A DNA stretch of 44,780 bases from the NCBI GenBank assembly GCA_016713585.1, contig JADJOV010000019.1, forward strand, positions 1-44,780. Reading direction: 5' to 3'. The translations under genes and the position numbers were made by a program. The DNA is from Bdellovibrionales bacterium (GTDB lineage: Bacteria; Bdellovibrionota; Bdellovibrionia; Bdellovibrionales; Bdellovibrionaceae). The notes beneath the pieces were generated by a model, which saw only the letters and a program-made list of their open reading frames with translations, was not told the DNA's origin and did not search any database. Of the stretch, positions 28,066-36,451 are shown piece after piece (the first letter of the stretch is position 1; each line of letters begins with the position of its first letter).

Positions 28066-28140
28066 TAAGGCGCGAGTCGGGATAACTCAGTTCCCGCTCA
28101 ATGCCATTCGATTATCACCGGGGTTGTCATATTGATTCAG

Positions 28141-28231
28141 ATGAACTTTAAGAAATTAAACCTCGTTCTGGTCCTCCTATAAAGCCTTAGTTTTGGCACT
28201 GCCATTGCTGAAGGCCCAAGGAGGGGCGGGG
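28141..28231 (+). pseudogene. Signal-peptide fragment of a lost exported protein
   Basis: ATG 28141 encodes NFKKLNLVLVLL, then TAA, then in the same frame SLSFGTAIAEGPRRGGGG. Removing the stop gives a classical signal peptide with an AIA cleavage site and the start of a Gly-rich mature region. The dispersed repeat begins immediately after it and replaces the rest of the gene. Confidence 0.4.
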
Positions 28232-28487
28232 GAGGATAAGAAGCATAAAGCACCTGCTCTAGTGAACTCAATTATATAGGACGCCTGGTCAATTCTGCGG
28301 GAAGTTGGTTTCCAGCTAATTCTGCTCAATTTTTTTGAGTTTTTGATGATGCTTTTTAGATTGATGGACTGTTTATGAGATTTTATATCGATTTTTTCTC
28401 ATTGGATTTGTTTTTTTGTATAGGAGTCCCGTCGACTCGTGGATTTCGAATCTGAGGGGTCCAAGAAGTGTCATGAGTCTTGGTCTA
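28232..28487 (+). repeat. Dispersed repeat, copy B
   Basis: The longest and cleanest copy: GAGGATAAGAAGCATAAAGCACCTG, then AACTCAATTATATAGGACGC and GGGAAGTTGGTTTCCAGC, through GTCCCGTCGACTCG to TCATGAGTCTTGGTCTAA. It matches copy A (23482-23741) across its length and copy C (36272-36367) over the first ~95 bases. Its right edge abuts an IS91 fragment. Confidence 0.72.
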
Positions 28488-28790
28488 ATCATAATCAGGG
28501 AAGGCTTGGAAGAAGTCGTCTCCAGAGCCTTTGCAATGGCGGTGTGGAGGTCCTCGGCTTGGGTGGATTTTCGGTGATCTCGTGGGAAGTTTCAGATGTT
28601 CGAGTATTTTTTGGATCACCTCGGGATCAGTGATTGCGGAGATGACTGCCATTTTCCCGCCGCAAACATTGCAGATTTCTATGTCTATTTTGAAGACTCG
28701 CTTGAGCAGTTGAGCCCAGGTGATGCGCTTTTTCTTTGTTGAGCCGTTCTCATTGTTGTCATCCTGACTCTGGTCGGCCTTTTCGTGGGT
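28485..28790 (-). mobile_element. IS91-family transposase, C-terminal fragment
   Basis: The minus-strand frame contains ITWAQLLKRVFKIDIEICNVCGGKMAVISAITDPEVIQKILEHLKLP, the conserved C-terminal zinc-finger region of IS91-type transposases (CxxCGG, then DPEVI.KILEHL). The N-terminal HUH-type catalytic region is absent. A second, diverged copy of this same segment lies on the plus strand at 38085-38486. Confidence 0.75.
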
Positions 28791-28796
28791 CGGAGT

Positions 28797-29099
28797 CGTG
28801 GCGGGTGTAGCCAATGTCAACGTCATGGATTGCAGAAAACTGGTTTAACGATGACTGTCGAACCCACCTATTCTCGTCAAGGAAGGGGGATTGAGTCTTA
28901 CTCTTGTGAAATTTGTGATGCCAAATCAGAAAAAACAAAAATCTTTCCACAATTGCTTGAGAAATCCCGTGGTACACACGGCCTCTCTGGCTCTCATGGC
29001 ACGAGTGGATCATCGAGCTCTTGTGGCAGTAGTGGGTCGAGTTCCTCATCCTTCGGAGGCGGCCGCTCGGGAGGGGGAGGGGCTGGGAGTAGCTGGTGA
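28797..29099 (+). pseudogene. TPM-domain (YgcG-like) protein, C-terminal fragment
   Basis: The plus-strand frame ends in a Ser/Gly-rich tail (SSSSFGGGRSGGGGAGSSW) typical of the C-terminus of TPM-domain proteins of the YgcG group. It is preceded by a zinc-ribbon-like stretch with paired cysteines (CSQC near the junction, CEIC further on) and EPTYSRQGRGIESYSC. The TPM domain itself and the signal peptide are missing; the 5' side is cut by the IS91 fragment. Confidence 0.6.
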
Positions 29100-29600
29100 T
29101 GGACTGAGAAAAAAAGCCAATACTCTGTGGAGTGATAATCACGCCGTTCGTGGAATCTAGATTGCTCACCAGGCCTGACGCTGGACACCCGGAGACACCT
29201 CTGTAAACAATATGGATACGAGTTCCCGCATGAGAATTGCTACGGATACTTTGGGTAAGGCGCAGACCAGAAGACTCAAAGCTGAACGCCACAACCTGGT
29301 GAGATGAGCACACCAACGATATGTCCCCGTGAATGTATAAGTCCCAAGATGGGCGAAGTAGCGGTGCGGACAACAGGAATTCGAAGACACGCATTATTTT
29401 GTTCATTGGGCAGGTGTATCGAAACAGAATTGATCATTTTTTCTCGTGACCCTCCAAAACACAGGTAAATCTTCGTCACCGTGTGATAGGGAGCGACGGT
29501 GCGCTTCGTGGATATGCTGGCGGAGTCGAGCGAAAACGCTGGCTTCTTTCTCACGAAGTTAAAAAATGAGGAAAGTGTTTCAAAGTCTACAAGCAGCCGT
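29100..29600. other. Unrecognised stretch between the TPM fragment and rarD
   Basis: Several overlapping minus-strand frames (up to 215 codons) exist, but none looks like a protein family and the coding character jumps between frames. It could be an old, heavily frameshifted gene on the minus strand. Nothing can be named. Confidence 0.4.
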
Positions 29601-30568
29601 TCAATCTTTGTGAACCCTGGCTGCTGACCAGGTGAGGTCGGCAGCTTTAGGGGTAAAACGAAGGTGCAAAATGAAAATTCCTAGAGCCAGCCAAATGCTC
29701 GAGAAACCAATGAGCCGCGAATGATCAAAGGGCTCATGAAAGAAAAAGACAGCGGAAAGAAATTGAATACTCGGCGCAATGTATTGAAAAAAGCCTAAGG
29801 TTGAAAAAGGCAGTCGCTGGGCCGCAACTGCAAAGAATAGAAGTGGAATTCCTGTGACGGCTCCGCCTCCGATAAGAAGAATCCATTGGAATGAAGTTAA
29901 AATTTCAGGGGACATGATGAGGCTCCTTGATGAACTCTCAAGACTTGTTATCCCAGACGAACTCGCCATTAAACGAATAGTCATCGCGCCAATAAGAGCC
30001 AGGGGGAGGAGGATCAATGTTTCAACCATGGAAATGACTGTAGCATGTCCCTGCACGGTTTTCTTGAAGTATCCATAGCTTGAAAAACTTAAGGCAAGGG
30101 CCAGAGCAACCCAAGGGAGCCTTCCAAAGTCATATGTTAACCAAACAATCCCAATAACGGCAAAGAAGAGCGAGAGTTTTTGGAGTGGGGCCAAACGCTC
30201 TTTAAAACCATGGCCCCAATTGTTACATTCAACAATGGGGTCATAAAATATCCCAAGCTGGTTTCCATTACATGACCATGGGTCACTCCCCAAACATACA
30301 GTAGCCAGTTGCACGCAATTAAAATGGCTGCATAGGTGATTGGTTTCCTGGTCTCTGGATTTCTGAAATAGGAAGCAAAGTCTGCTATTTGTTTGCCTTG
30401 AACAAGAGCTAGGACCGTATAAAAAACAAAAGACCAAATAACTCGGTGACTCATTGTTTCTAAGGCAGAGACGTCCCTAAGAAGATTCCAGTACAAAGGA
30501 AAAAAACCCCAGGTTGAGTAGGCAAGGACAGCAGCAACGATTCCACGTCGGTCAAGGGAGGTACTCAC
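29601..30568 (-). pseudogene. rarD: RarD/EamA-type transporter, single-base frameshift
   Basis: The upstream frame (from GTG 30568, or an earlier start up to 30616) gives RRGIVAAVLAYSTWGFFPLYWNLL, SHRVIWSFVFY, ACNWLLYVWGV and SLGYFMTPLLNVTIGAMV. The downstream frame gives FKERLAPLQKLSLFFAVIG through to PSIQFLSAVFFFHEPFDHSRLIGFSSIWLALGIF. Together these are the ten membrane helices of a RarD protein (EamA drug/metabolite transporter superfamily). They join at AMV / FKERL, where GTTTTAAA has four T and five would keep the frame (about 30207-30212). Substrates of RarD are unknown; chloramphenicol sensitivity is the only classical phenotype. It lies just downstream of the miniature regulator remnant. 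Confidence 0.85.
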
Positions 30569-30578
30569 TATTCTATTC

Positions 30579-30881
30579 TCACAATTCTTCTGCAAAATCT
30601 TTGACGGCGATGTCAAATTTGCAGATTTTAGTAGGCCAGGCGTTGATGATAAATTCTTTTTCCAGGCATTTCTTCAGGGAATCAAAATCAAGAGGTCCAG
30701 AATAGTCAAAAGTTGACTCAGTTGCATCTTCCAACTCACGAGCTTCAAGAGCTTTTCGAACAATCTTTTTGAAAAGCTCTGGTTTGACCGGTTTTTCGAC
30801 GTAGGCATAATTTCCATCTTTGATGGCAATCACAGCCTCATCGTTTGCGATCAGGACGCTCAACTGAGAGGTCGAATTCAT
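30579..30881 (-). pseudogene. Miniature in-frame copy of the sigma-54 response regulator
   Basis: A 100-residue frame matches the regulator at 4306-5769 in three blocks. MNSTSQLSVLIANDE corresponds to its first 15 residues. AVIAIKDGNYAYVEKPVKPEL to KALEARELE corresponds to residues ~97-130. YSGPLDFDSLKKCLEKEFIINA plus KFDIAVKDFAEEL corresponds to the start and very end of the Fis domain. The phosphoacceptor segment, the whole AAA+ domain and the recognition helices are deleted, yet all junctions keep the frame. The leader also matches (TCAAAGGAAGCCACATG against AAAAAGGGAGTCCTATG), so the ribosome binding site was copied too. It cannot bind ATP or sigma-54. Confidence 0.75.
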
Positions 30882-31208
30882 GTGGCTTCCTTTGAGGATG
30901 GATATCGATCTGACTCTCTTTTACGTTGCTCGGCCATTTCTTTGCAAGATTTAGTTGAAGTCGGATGGGCCCAGGGAACAACTTTCATAACCTTTGAGGG
31001 GAACATTCATGTTCCGGCTGGACTTGAACTCGTCAAAATGAAACTGTTTTGCAGTGTCGACAAAACGTCTGAAAGGCGCATGGACAAGAGGTTTTAGGAG
31101 TTTTTGGTTTTTTTTTGACTTGCTAAACTGCCGAATTTAGGATACCCGTGCCGTCCGAGTGCCACAGTCGGCATGCGGAATGTCACATGAATTTTTGGAT
31201 AGGTGAAA
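30882..31208. other. Junction between the local chromosome and the asd-desaturase-decarboxylase block
   Basis: The left half carries the leader of the miniature regulator on the minus strand. The right half leads into the asd-like gene with AGGTG before ATG 31209. No clear attachment site, tRNA or inverted repeat was seen. Composition changes at about 31140-31200. Confidence 0.45.
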
Positions 31209-32318
31209 ATGACGAGAATCGGTTTTATCGGATGGCGGGGAATGGTGGGATCTGTCCTTGCCCAAAGGCTGCACGAAGAGGGAGATCTAAGAAGCGCTAA
31301 TATCTTTTATTTCAGCACATCCAGTGTTGGAGATATTCACAGAGACAGAAACGGGGTCTCTCACACATTGCGGAACGCCCTGTCGATTGAGCAACTAGCA
31401 GACATGGACATTGTCATCACCTGCCAAGGGGGTGACTACACGAAAGCTGTCTACGGCCCTCTTCGCGCATTTGGATGGAATGGTTACTGGATCGATGCTT
31501 CCTCGGCAAAGCGTATGGATACAGACTCCATTATTGTGCTGGATCCAATCAACCGGGAGCAGATAGATGCGGGGATCGACTCTGGTGTACGTAACTTTAT
31601 TGGTGGCAATTGCTCAATTACATGGTCTTTGTGAGGACTGGCAGGGTTGTTTCGGGAGCATTTGGTCGAATGGATGAGCATCATGACGTACCAGGCCGCC
31701 TCAGGAGCCGGCGCTGCGCATGTGAAGGAGTTGCTATCTCAACAAGCCTTCATTTCTAGGGCCGTCGAGGGTGATCTGCAGTCTGCGCCAGTGCACGAGC
31801 TGCTCCGAAAGGCTCGCTCAGCTAGCCGTGACCCTCAGTTTCCGATCGCCGAATTCGGCGTGCCTCTTGCTGGGAGCCTTATTCCATGGATTGACGCGGA
31901 TTTGGGCAACGGTACTAGCCGCGAAGAATGGAAGGGCGAGGTGGAAACCAATAAAATACTGGGATTGCCAGAGGGTTCAATCAAGGTCGACGGATTGTGC
32001 GTACGAGTAGCTGCCCTGCAGAGCCATTCAGCAGCAATCACATTCAAAATTCGGAAACAGCTAGACCTGCCTAAGCTAGAAAGATTGATTTCCGAAGCGC
32101 ATCGCTGGGTCGACTACGTTCCGAACGAAAAGAACTCGACCGTGCAGCGTCTTACTCCCGCAGCAGTAAGTGGATCACTTCAGGTGGGTGTTGGCCGATT
32201 GCGCCGTCTGAATATAGGTAACGGTGATATTTATAGCGTAATGACTACAGGCGATCAGCTTTTGTGGGGTGCTGCCGAACAGCTGCGCCGGGTGCTTTCT
32301 ATCATCCTCAATCGTTAA
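31209..32318 (+). pseudogene. asd: Aspartate-semialdehyde dehydrogenase (Asd, gammaproteobacterial type) with an in-frame TGA
   Basis: From ATG 31209 (AGGTG upstream) the frame gives RIGFIGWRGMVGSVLAQR (NADP-binding), FFSTS-like YFSTSSVG, ITCQGGDYTK, GYWIDASSAKRM and the catalytic NFIGGNC. A TGA at 31632-31634, eight codons after that Cys, interrupts it. The same frame continues GLAGLFREHLVEWMSIMTYQAASGAGA, IKVDGLCVRVAALQSHSAAITFK (catalytic His), LTPAAVSGSLQVGVGRLRRLN and GDQLLWGAAEQLRR, the normal end. The reaction is aspartyl phosphate to aspartate semialdehyde, the branch to lysine, threonine, methionine and other products. It is highly similar in motif detail to the gammaproteobacterial enzyme rather than to the branch usual in delta-type bacteria, and its base composition differs from flanking genes, so transfer is likely. 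Confidence 0.85.
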
Positions 32319-32426
32319 GCTGTCGCACACCGTTTGTTTGATCGTTAGCTCTCGTTTTTAAGGTGGATGTTTCAATCCTAGTGCATAAGTCCCATGGTTT
32401 AACATTATTATTTTATGGAGAAAAAT

Positions 32427-33425
32427 ATGAATATTGATTATGTTGAGGAAAATCTTGAAGGTGATGTTGATGTGCAACTCGCATGTATCAAGGGTAAGGA
32501 TACACGTCGTGCCCTGCCTCCTGAATTCTTTCAACGAAAACCGGTTGTTTTCCTTGCGAAGTTTGGATTTGCGTTGAGCTTGATTGCGGCTGCGTCTGCG
32601 ACGATTTTTCTTGCCTCTAACTGGATAATCATTGGTGTCGCAATCCTAGTTAATGGATTCATGTTTGCGCACCTGATTGAATTGCAGCATGAGTGCATGC
32701 ACGGTCATGCATTTAAGTCTCCTGGATTAAATCGACTGTGCGGCGTTGCCTGTGGTGTTTTTATGGCAAGTTCTAATGCACACTATCGGTATGATCATCT
32801 GCGCCACCATGCTTGGCTAGGGACCCCCCGCAACCTCGAACACTTTAACTATCGTTTTACAGGCCTTAACTCCTTTTGGGGATTCACAAAAGCTTTTTTC
32901 GATTTGAGTAGATACAAGCGAGTCGCAAAAATTTTACTAAACACATTGCTCTGCAAGCCAGTGCCGGGGGTAGACAGGCCCGCAGCTGGTCGAGAAATCA
33001 AGCAAGAATATGTGCTCTTTCTTGCCATCGTTGTGGCTTCAATCGCGGCTGCGATATATTGGCCAACGCTGTTCTGGTCGATTGCCCTCGCTTGGTGGAT
33101 TCCGGCGCTGCTTATCGCCGAAGGTGTGCATTTTATGATCGAAATGCCTGAGCATTTCGGCCTAAACACTATGACCGAACCGAACGTACTCGTAAACACG
33201 CGCACGATCCGAACCTCACGGCTGGTTCACTGGTTCGTCAATGGCAACGATCTCCATACTGCACACCATTATCACCACGGGATACCGATGTGTAACGTCA
33301 AGAAGCTTCACGAGTTGATTAAGGATCGCATTGATGTTGTTGAACCGTCGTACTTTTCGCTGTATAAGGATATCTTGGCGGGACGGATCAATCAAGATAT
33401 CTCGGTCGCTTGTATGAAGCGCTGA
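32427..33425 (+). CDS. Membrane fatty-acid-desaturase-family di-iron enzyme
   Basis: The start at ATG 32427 is set by GGAG (32417-32420). The 332-residue protein has the three histidine boxes of the membrane desaturase/hydroxylase superfamily: HECMHGH (88-94), HLRHH (124-128) and HTAHHYHH (277-284). Hydrophobic segments lie at about 41-65, 67-87, 195-212 and 215-235. This superfamily uses O2 and a di-iron centre to desaturate or hydroxylate acyl chains, and in some biosynthetic clusters small amine or amino-acid substrates. The setting between an asd-like gene and a PLP decarboxylase, rather than lipid genes, favours a small-molecule substrate, but this is inference. The next gene begins 45 bases downstream. 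Confidence 0.82.
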   Translation: MNIDYVEENLEGDVDVQLACIKGKDTRRALPPEFFQRKPVVFLAKFGFALSLIAAASATIFLASNWIIIGVAILVNGFMFAHLIELQHECMHGHAFKSPGLNRLCGVACGVFMASSNAHYRYDHLRHHAWLGTPRNLEHFNYRFTGLNSFWGFTKAFFDLSRYKRVAKILLNTLLCKPVPGVDRPAAGREIKQEYVLFLAIVVASIAAAIYWPTLFWSIALAWWIPALLIAEGVHFMIEMPEHFGLNTMTEPNVLVNTRTIRTSRLVHWFVNGNDLHTAHHYHHGIPMCNVKKLHELIKDRIDVVEPSYFSLYKDILAGRINQDISVACMKR

Positions 33426-33469
33426 CCGCACCTGAAATTTCTTATCAAATACTACGAAAGAGAGCAATT

Positions 33470-34750
33470 ATGTATTCACCTGAATCACTGAAGTTCCTTA
33501 CGCCTGCTGAGGTTCCTGCAATCGCGGCCACTTTCGGTACGCCCACATTCGTCTATGACCAGTCCTCATTCGAAGCGCGGTACCGCTACTTCGCCTCGAT
33601 ACCAAATGCGTTTGGCCTCAGGATTCGATACTCGGTGAAAGCGAACCCCAATCGAAGTATTTTACGGATCTTCGATAGGCTCGGTGCCTATTTCGATGTG
33701 AGCTCGGTTTGGGAGGCTAGACGGGTGGTTGCCGCAAGTATCCCAGCCACGAAAATTCTGATGACAGCACAGGAGACCTCGCCTGGATGGGAAGACCTTT
33801 GTCGCCAAGGTATGGAATATGACGCTGGTTCGCTCACGCAACTCGAGGCCTATGGCAAAATGTTCCCCGGGGGTCGTGTCTCCCTTCGCATCAACCCAGG
33901 CTTTGGGTCCGGCCTGGTTCGTAAACTCACGAGCGGTGGCGGCCACTCCAGCTTCGGAATTTGGGTTAGCCAAGTTGACCAGGCATGCGACCTTGCAAGA
34001 CAGTTTGGACTGACCATTGGTCGTCTGCACTTTCATATAGGATCTGGTCACGAGTCTACGGTTCTCGAGCAAACGGTGAACCTGGCACTTCAACTGTGCG
34101 CACGAATCCCTACAGTGCAGATCCTGAACCTCGGTGGTGGCTATCGGATCGCGGCAATGCAATCTGATCCGCAATACGACCATCACGCTATGGGCGAACG
34201 CATTGCCAGCCGTCTGCGAGATTTCGCCGGCGCTCATGGACGCGAACTTAAGCTGGAACTCGAACCCGGCACCGCTCTATCTGCTCTTGCAGGTTCGCTT
34301 ATAACTCGCGTGATTGATAAGGTTGAAACCGACATGCAGGCGGAGGGGTATCGTTTTCTGAAAATAGATGGGGGACTAACCGAACTCATGCGTCCCTCAT
34401 ACTACGGTGTTTTGCACCCGCTCGTCACCGTAAGAGCTGATGGTTCCCTACCACTCAAGGTTGAAGAGGTTATCGTCTCTGGACATTGTTGCATCGCCGG
34501 TGATTCTCTGACGCCTAAACCAGGCAATTCCGAAGATATTCAAGCACAGCCGCTTGGTTTGGCTGTACCAGGCGACCTTTTAGTCGTCGAGCGCACTGGA
34601 GGCTATGCGGCGAGCATGAGTGTCAAAAATTTTAACTCGTATCCGGAGGCAGCTGAGGTTCTGCGCGTAGCGCCTGGTCGGTATACGTTGATTCGCACAC
34701 GCCAGACGCTCGAACAGATGACACAAAACGAGATCGACATCGACTTATAA
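33470..34750 (+). CDS. Diaminopimelate-decarboxylase-like PLP enzyme (LysA/fold III), divergent active site
   Basis: A 426-residue fold-III decarboxylase from ATG 33470 (AAAGAGAG upstream; longer frames overlap the desaturase). The PLP lysine is K57 in RYSVKANPN. Then come FDVSSVWEARRV, HFHIGSG, the phosphate-binding LNLGGGY and the EPG motif. Two positions differ from true LysA: EPGR is EPGT (the Arg normally contacts the distal carboxylate), and the CESGD motif of the partner subunit reads CCIAGD, lacking the acidic residue. The fold is secure, but diaminopimelate is probably not the substrate. LysA homologues are known in natural-product clusters (for example tabA of tabtoxin synthesis). 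It is the last gene of the asd-desaturase-decarboxylase block and shares its composition. Confidence 0.82.
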   Translation: MYSPESLKFLTPAEVPAIAATFGTPTFVYDQSSFEARYRYFASIPNAFGLRIRYSVKANPNRSILRIFDRLGAYFDVSSVWEARRVVAASIPATKILMTAQETSPGWEDLCRQGMEYDAGSLTQLEAYGKMFPGGRVSLRINPGFGSGLVRKLTSGGGHSSFGIWVSQVDQACDLARQFGLTIGRLHFHIGSGHESTVLEQTVNLALQLCARIPTVQILNLGGGYRIAAMQSDPQYDHHAMGERIASRLRDFAGAHGRELKLELEPGTALSALAGSLITRVIDKVETDMQAEGYRFLKIDGGLTELMRPSYYGVLHPLVTVRADGSLPLKVEEVIVSGHCCIAGDSLTPKPGNSEDIQAQPLGLAVPGDLLVVERTGGYAASMSVKNFNSYPEAAEVLRVAPGRYTLIRTRQTLEQMTQNEIDIDL

Positions 34751-34955
34751 GATTCGTTTGCACGTTCCACTTAGTAAACAGTGGACGTCGCAATTATTTG
34801 CGTGGGGGGATGGGGCTTTCTAAGCTACTTTGAGTTTAACATGTCAGGGTCGAGTCAAGATCAATGCTGCCTACTTCGATCCGATATTATAGGATTGAGC
34901 GGCATTCTGATAGAGGACGGGAAACTTCGGGAGTATTTCCGCTGACAAATTCAAT

Positions 34956-35588
34956 TTAATCGTTGGATTGTATCCAATTAAAAACATCCGTTCCCAACTT
35001 CAAGGCAAGTCCAATTAGAATCACGCCAGAAATCAAAGACACAAACCGCATTGCTTTGCTATCATTCAAAAGCCTGCTCCCTAAAGATGCGAGTGTCGCT
35101 AGACCAAAAAACCAAATTATTGAAAATACTGATGCACCAACTCCAAAAGCAAACCGCTCAAATATAAGGCCGAATTTAGAAGAGTACCCGCCAATTAGAA
35201 CAACTGTATCTAGGTAGACATGCGGGTTAAGTAGACTGAATCCAAGACTTGTTAAAATGGCTTGTCTGGTAGTCACTACCTGTTCAGAAGTCTTTAAAAT
35301 ATTGATCCCTTTTTTTGCTTCTTTCAGTTTCATAAATCCGTAGAAAAACAAAAAACCTACACCAATAATTCCAAGGGTCATCTTCAGAATAGGCAATTGA
35401 ACAAAAACGGTTGCTACACCTAACACGCCAACGAGCACGAGTAGTGTGTCACAAACTGAAGAAACAAATGCGACTAAGAGGTGTCTTTGTTTACGAAGAC
35501 CAGAGTCAAGCACGAAAATATTTTGAGCACCTAAGGCGAGAATTAAACTTGCCTGAAGTAGAAACCCTTGAAAAAAAATTTCAATCAC
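34956..35588 (-). CDS. LysE/ArgO-family amino-acid exporter
   Basis: A 210-residue membrane protein with the LysE signature near the N-terminus (ILALGAQNIFVLDSGLRKQ), six hydrophobic segments and the conserved LLNPHVYLDTVVLIGG in the middle. It begins at GTG 35588 with AGGAAG six to seven bases upstream. The family exports basic amino acids (lysine, arginine) or related compounds. It is convergent with the PLP decarboxylase gene, 205 bases away, but has the A/T-rich composition of the local chromosome, so it need not have arrived with the block. Even so, it is a plausible exporter for a lysine-like product. Confidence 0.88.
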   Translation of the reverse strand: MIEIFFQGFLLQASLILALGAQNIFVLDSGLRKQRHLLVAFVSSVCDTLLVLVGVLGVATVFVQLPILKMTLGIIGVGFLFFYGFMKLKEAKKGINILKTSEQVVTTRQAILTSLGFSLLNPHVYLDTVVLIGGYSSKFGLIFERFAFGVGASVFSIIWFFGLATLASLGSRLLNDSKAMRFVSLISGVILIGLALKLGTDVFNWIQSND

Positions 35589-36160
35589 TGCAACTTCCTA
35601 ATCCTCTAACTCCCACCCGAAAAATGTCCAAACCAATTCGAGAAACAAAAGGAATTCCCACGTCAATCATTCCGCAAACTTATATTTATCACCATTTTCC
35701 TCTATTTGTAACTCATTGAAACAATTCAATCTGAGGAAATTGGTGGAGGTGCTATTTTACATGCTAAGTGCTTATAGTAACTGAAATTCAAAGCATGGCA
35801 ATTCGATAACACGAAAGTTCAAATCAAAAACTTAGTGAAATCGTACCAAAACCGAAAGAGCCTTCAGCGCCTCTGCCAACTCACCATAATAAAAAATCTT
35901 GCGTCTGTTCGAGGGGAATACCACAAATATATTGCGGAAAAATCGATTACCCAACGTCACGTCAATCAACCACTTATTCTGCGCCAATCAGTGGATCACT
36001 CACTTGACACTCAACACTTGCAATCTCATAGGCCCTATATCTTGGGGTTCTTTTGACAGGATTTTGCCCAAACAAGGGGGCCATGATATTTGTCATTGTA
36101 TCGTATCCACGACACCATCAGGTGAAGTGGATACCTTCAAACTCCAGTGAGAAGCCCTTG
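35589..36160. other. No recognisable gene
   Basis: An A/T-rich stretch upstream of the LysE exporter with only short scattered frames. Around 36010-36120 the minus strand shows a coherent but unnamed short frame. The right end leads into a transposase fragment. Confidence 0.4.
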
Positions 36161-36271
36161 GTTGAATTGATTCATCCTCTCGGGTACTTTGATTTCGCAC
36201 AAATAAAAAGGCATTTCTCAGCCTACAGACACGAGTATAACCAAACTCGCCCTCACCAGGCCCTTGGATAG
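36161..36271 (+). mobile_element. Integrase-core transposase (IS3/IS481-like), C-terminal fragment
   Basis: The frame PLVELIHPLGYFDFAQIKRHFSAYRHEYNQTRPHQALG ends at TAG 36269-36271; YNQTRPHQALG is the typical end of rve-type transposases (rve_3 region). The remainder of the element is missing. The dispersed repeat copy C starts at its stop codon, so the repeat probably derives from the 3' flank of this element. Confidence 0.7.
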
Positions 36272-36367
36272 AGGATAAGAAGTATAAAGCACCTGCTCTA
36301 GTGAACTCAATTATATAGGACGTCTGGTCAATTCTGCGGGAAGTTGGTTTCCAGCTAATTCTGCTCA
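36272..36367 (+). repeat. Dispersed repeat, copy C (partial)
   Basis: GAGGATAAGAAGTATAAAGCACCTG through CCAGCTAATTCTGCTCA is almost identical to 28232-28327, differing at only two or three bases, then similarity stops abruptly just before the lipoprotein gene. Confidence 0.75.
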
Positions 36368-36451
36368 GAAATGAATGCAACAGAACCCTTGGTGAGCGGT
36401 TCGAAAGCAAACAACCTTGCAATATTTAAATTATGTTCGTACTTTTTTGTT

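Noticed and set aside
23482..28487. Repeat copies considered as a CRISPR array
   Set aside because: Copies are few, about 250 bases long and kilobases apart, with no regular short repeat-spacer structure.
28759..29406. A 215-codon minus-strand frame
   Set aside because: Its 3' part is antisense to the better supported TPM-like Ser/Gly tail and its sequence shows no coherent domain.
31632..31634. TGA in asd read as selenocysteine or recoded Trp
   Set aside because: The aligned family residue is Met, no SECIS-like hairpin was apparent just downstream, and other genes in the window end normally at TGA.
33662..34237. A 191-codon minus-strand frame inside the PLP decarboxylase
   Set aside because: It is a shadow of a well-supported gene in a more GC-rich block, where long antisense frames are expected.
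35411..35719. A 102-codon plus-strand frame
   Set aside because: It is largely antisense to the LysE exporter and has no independent support.
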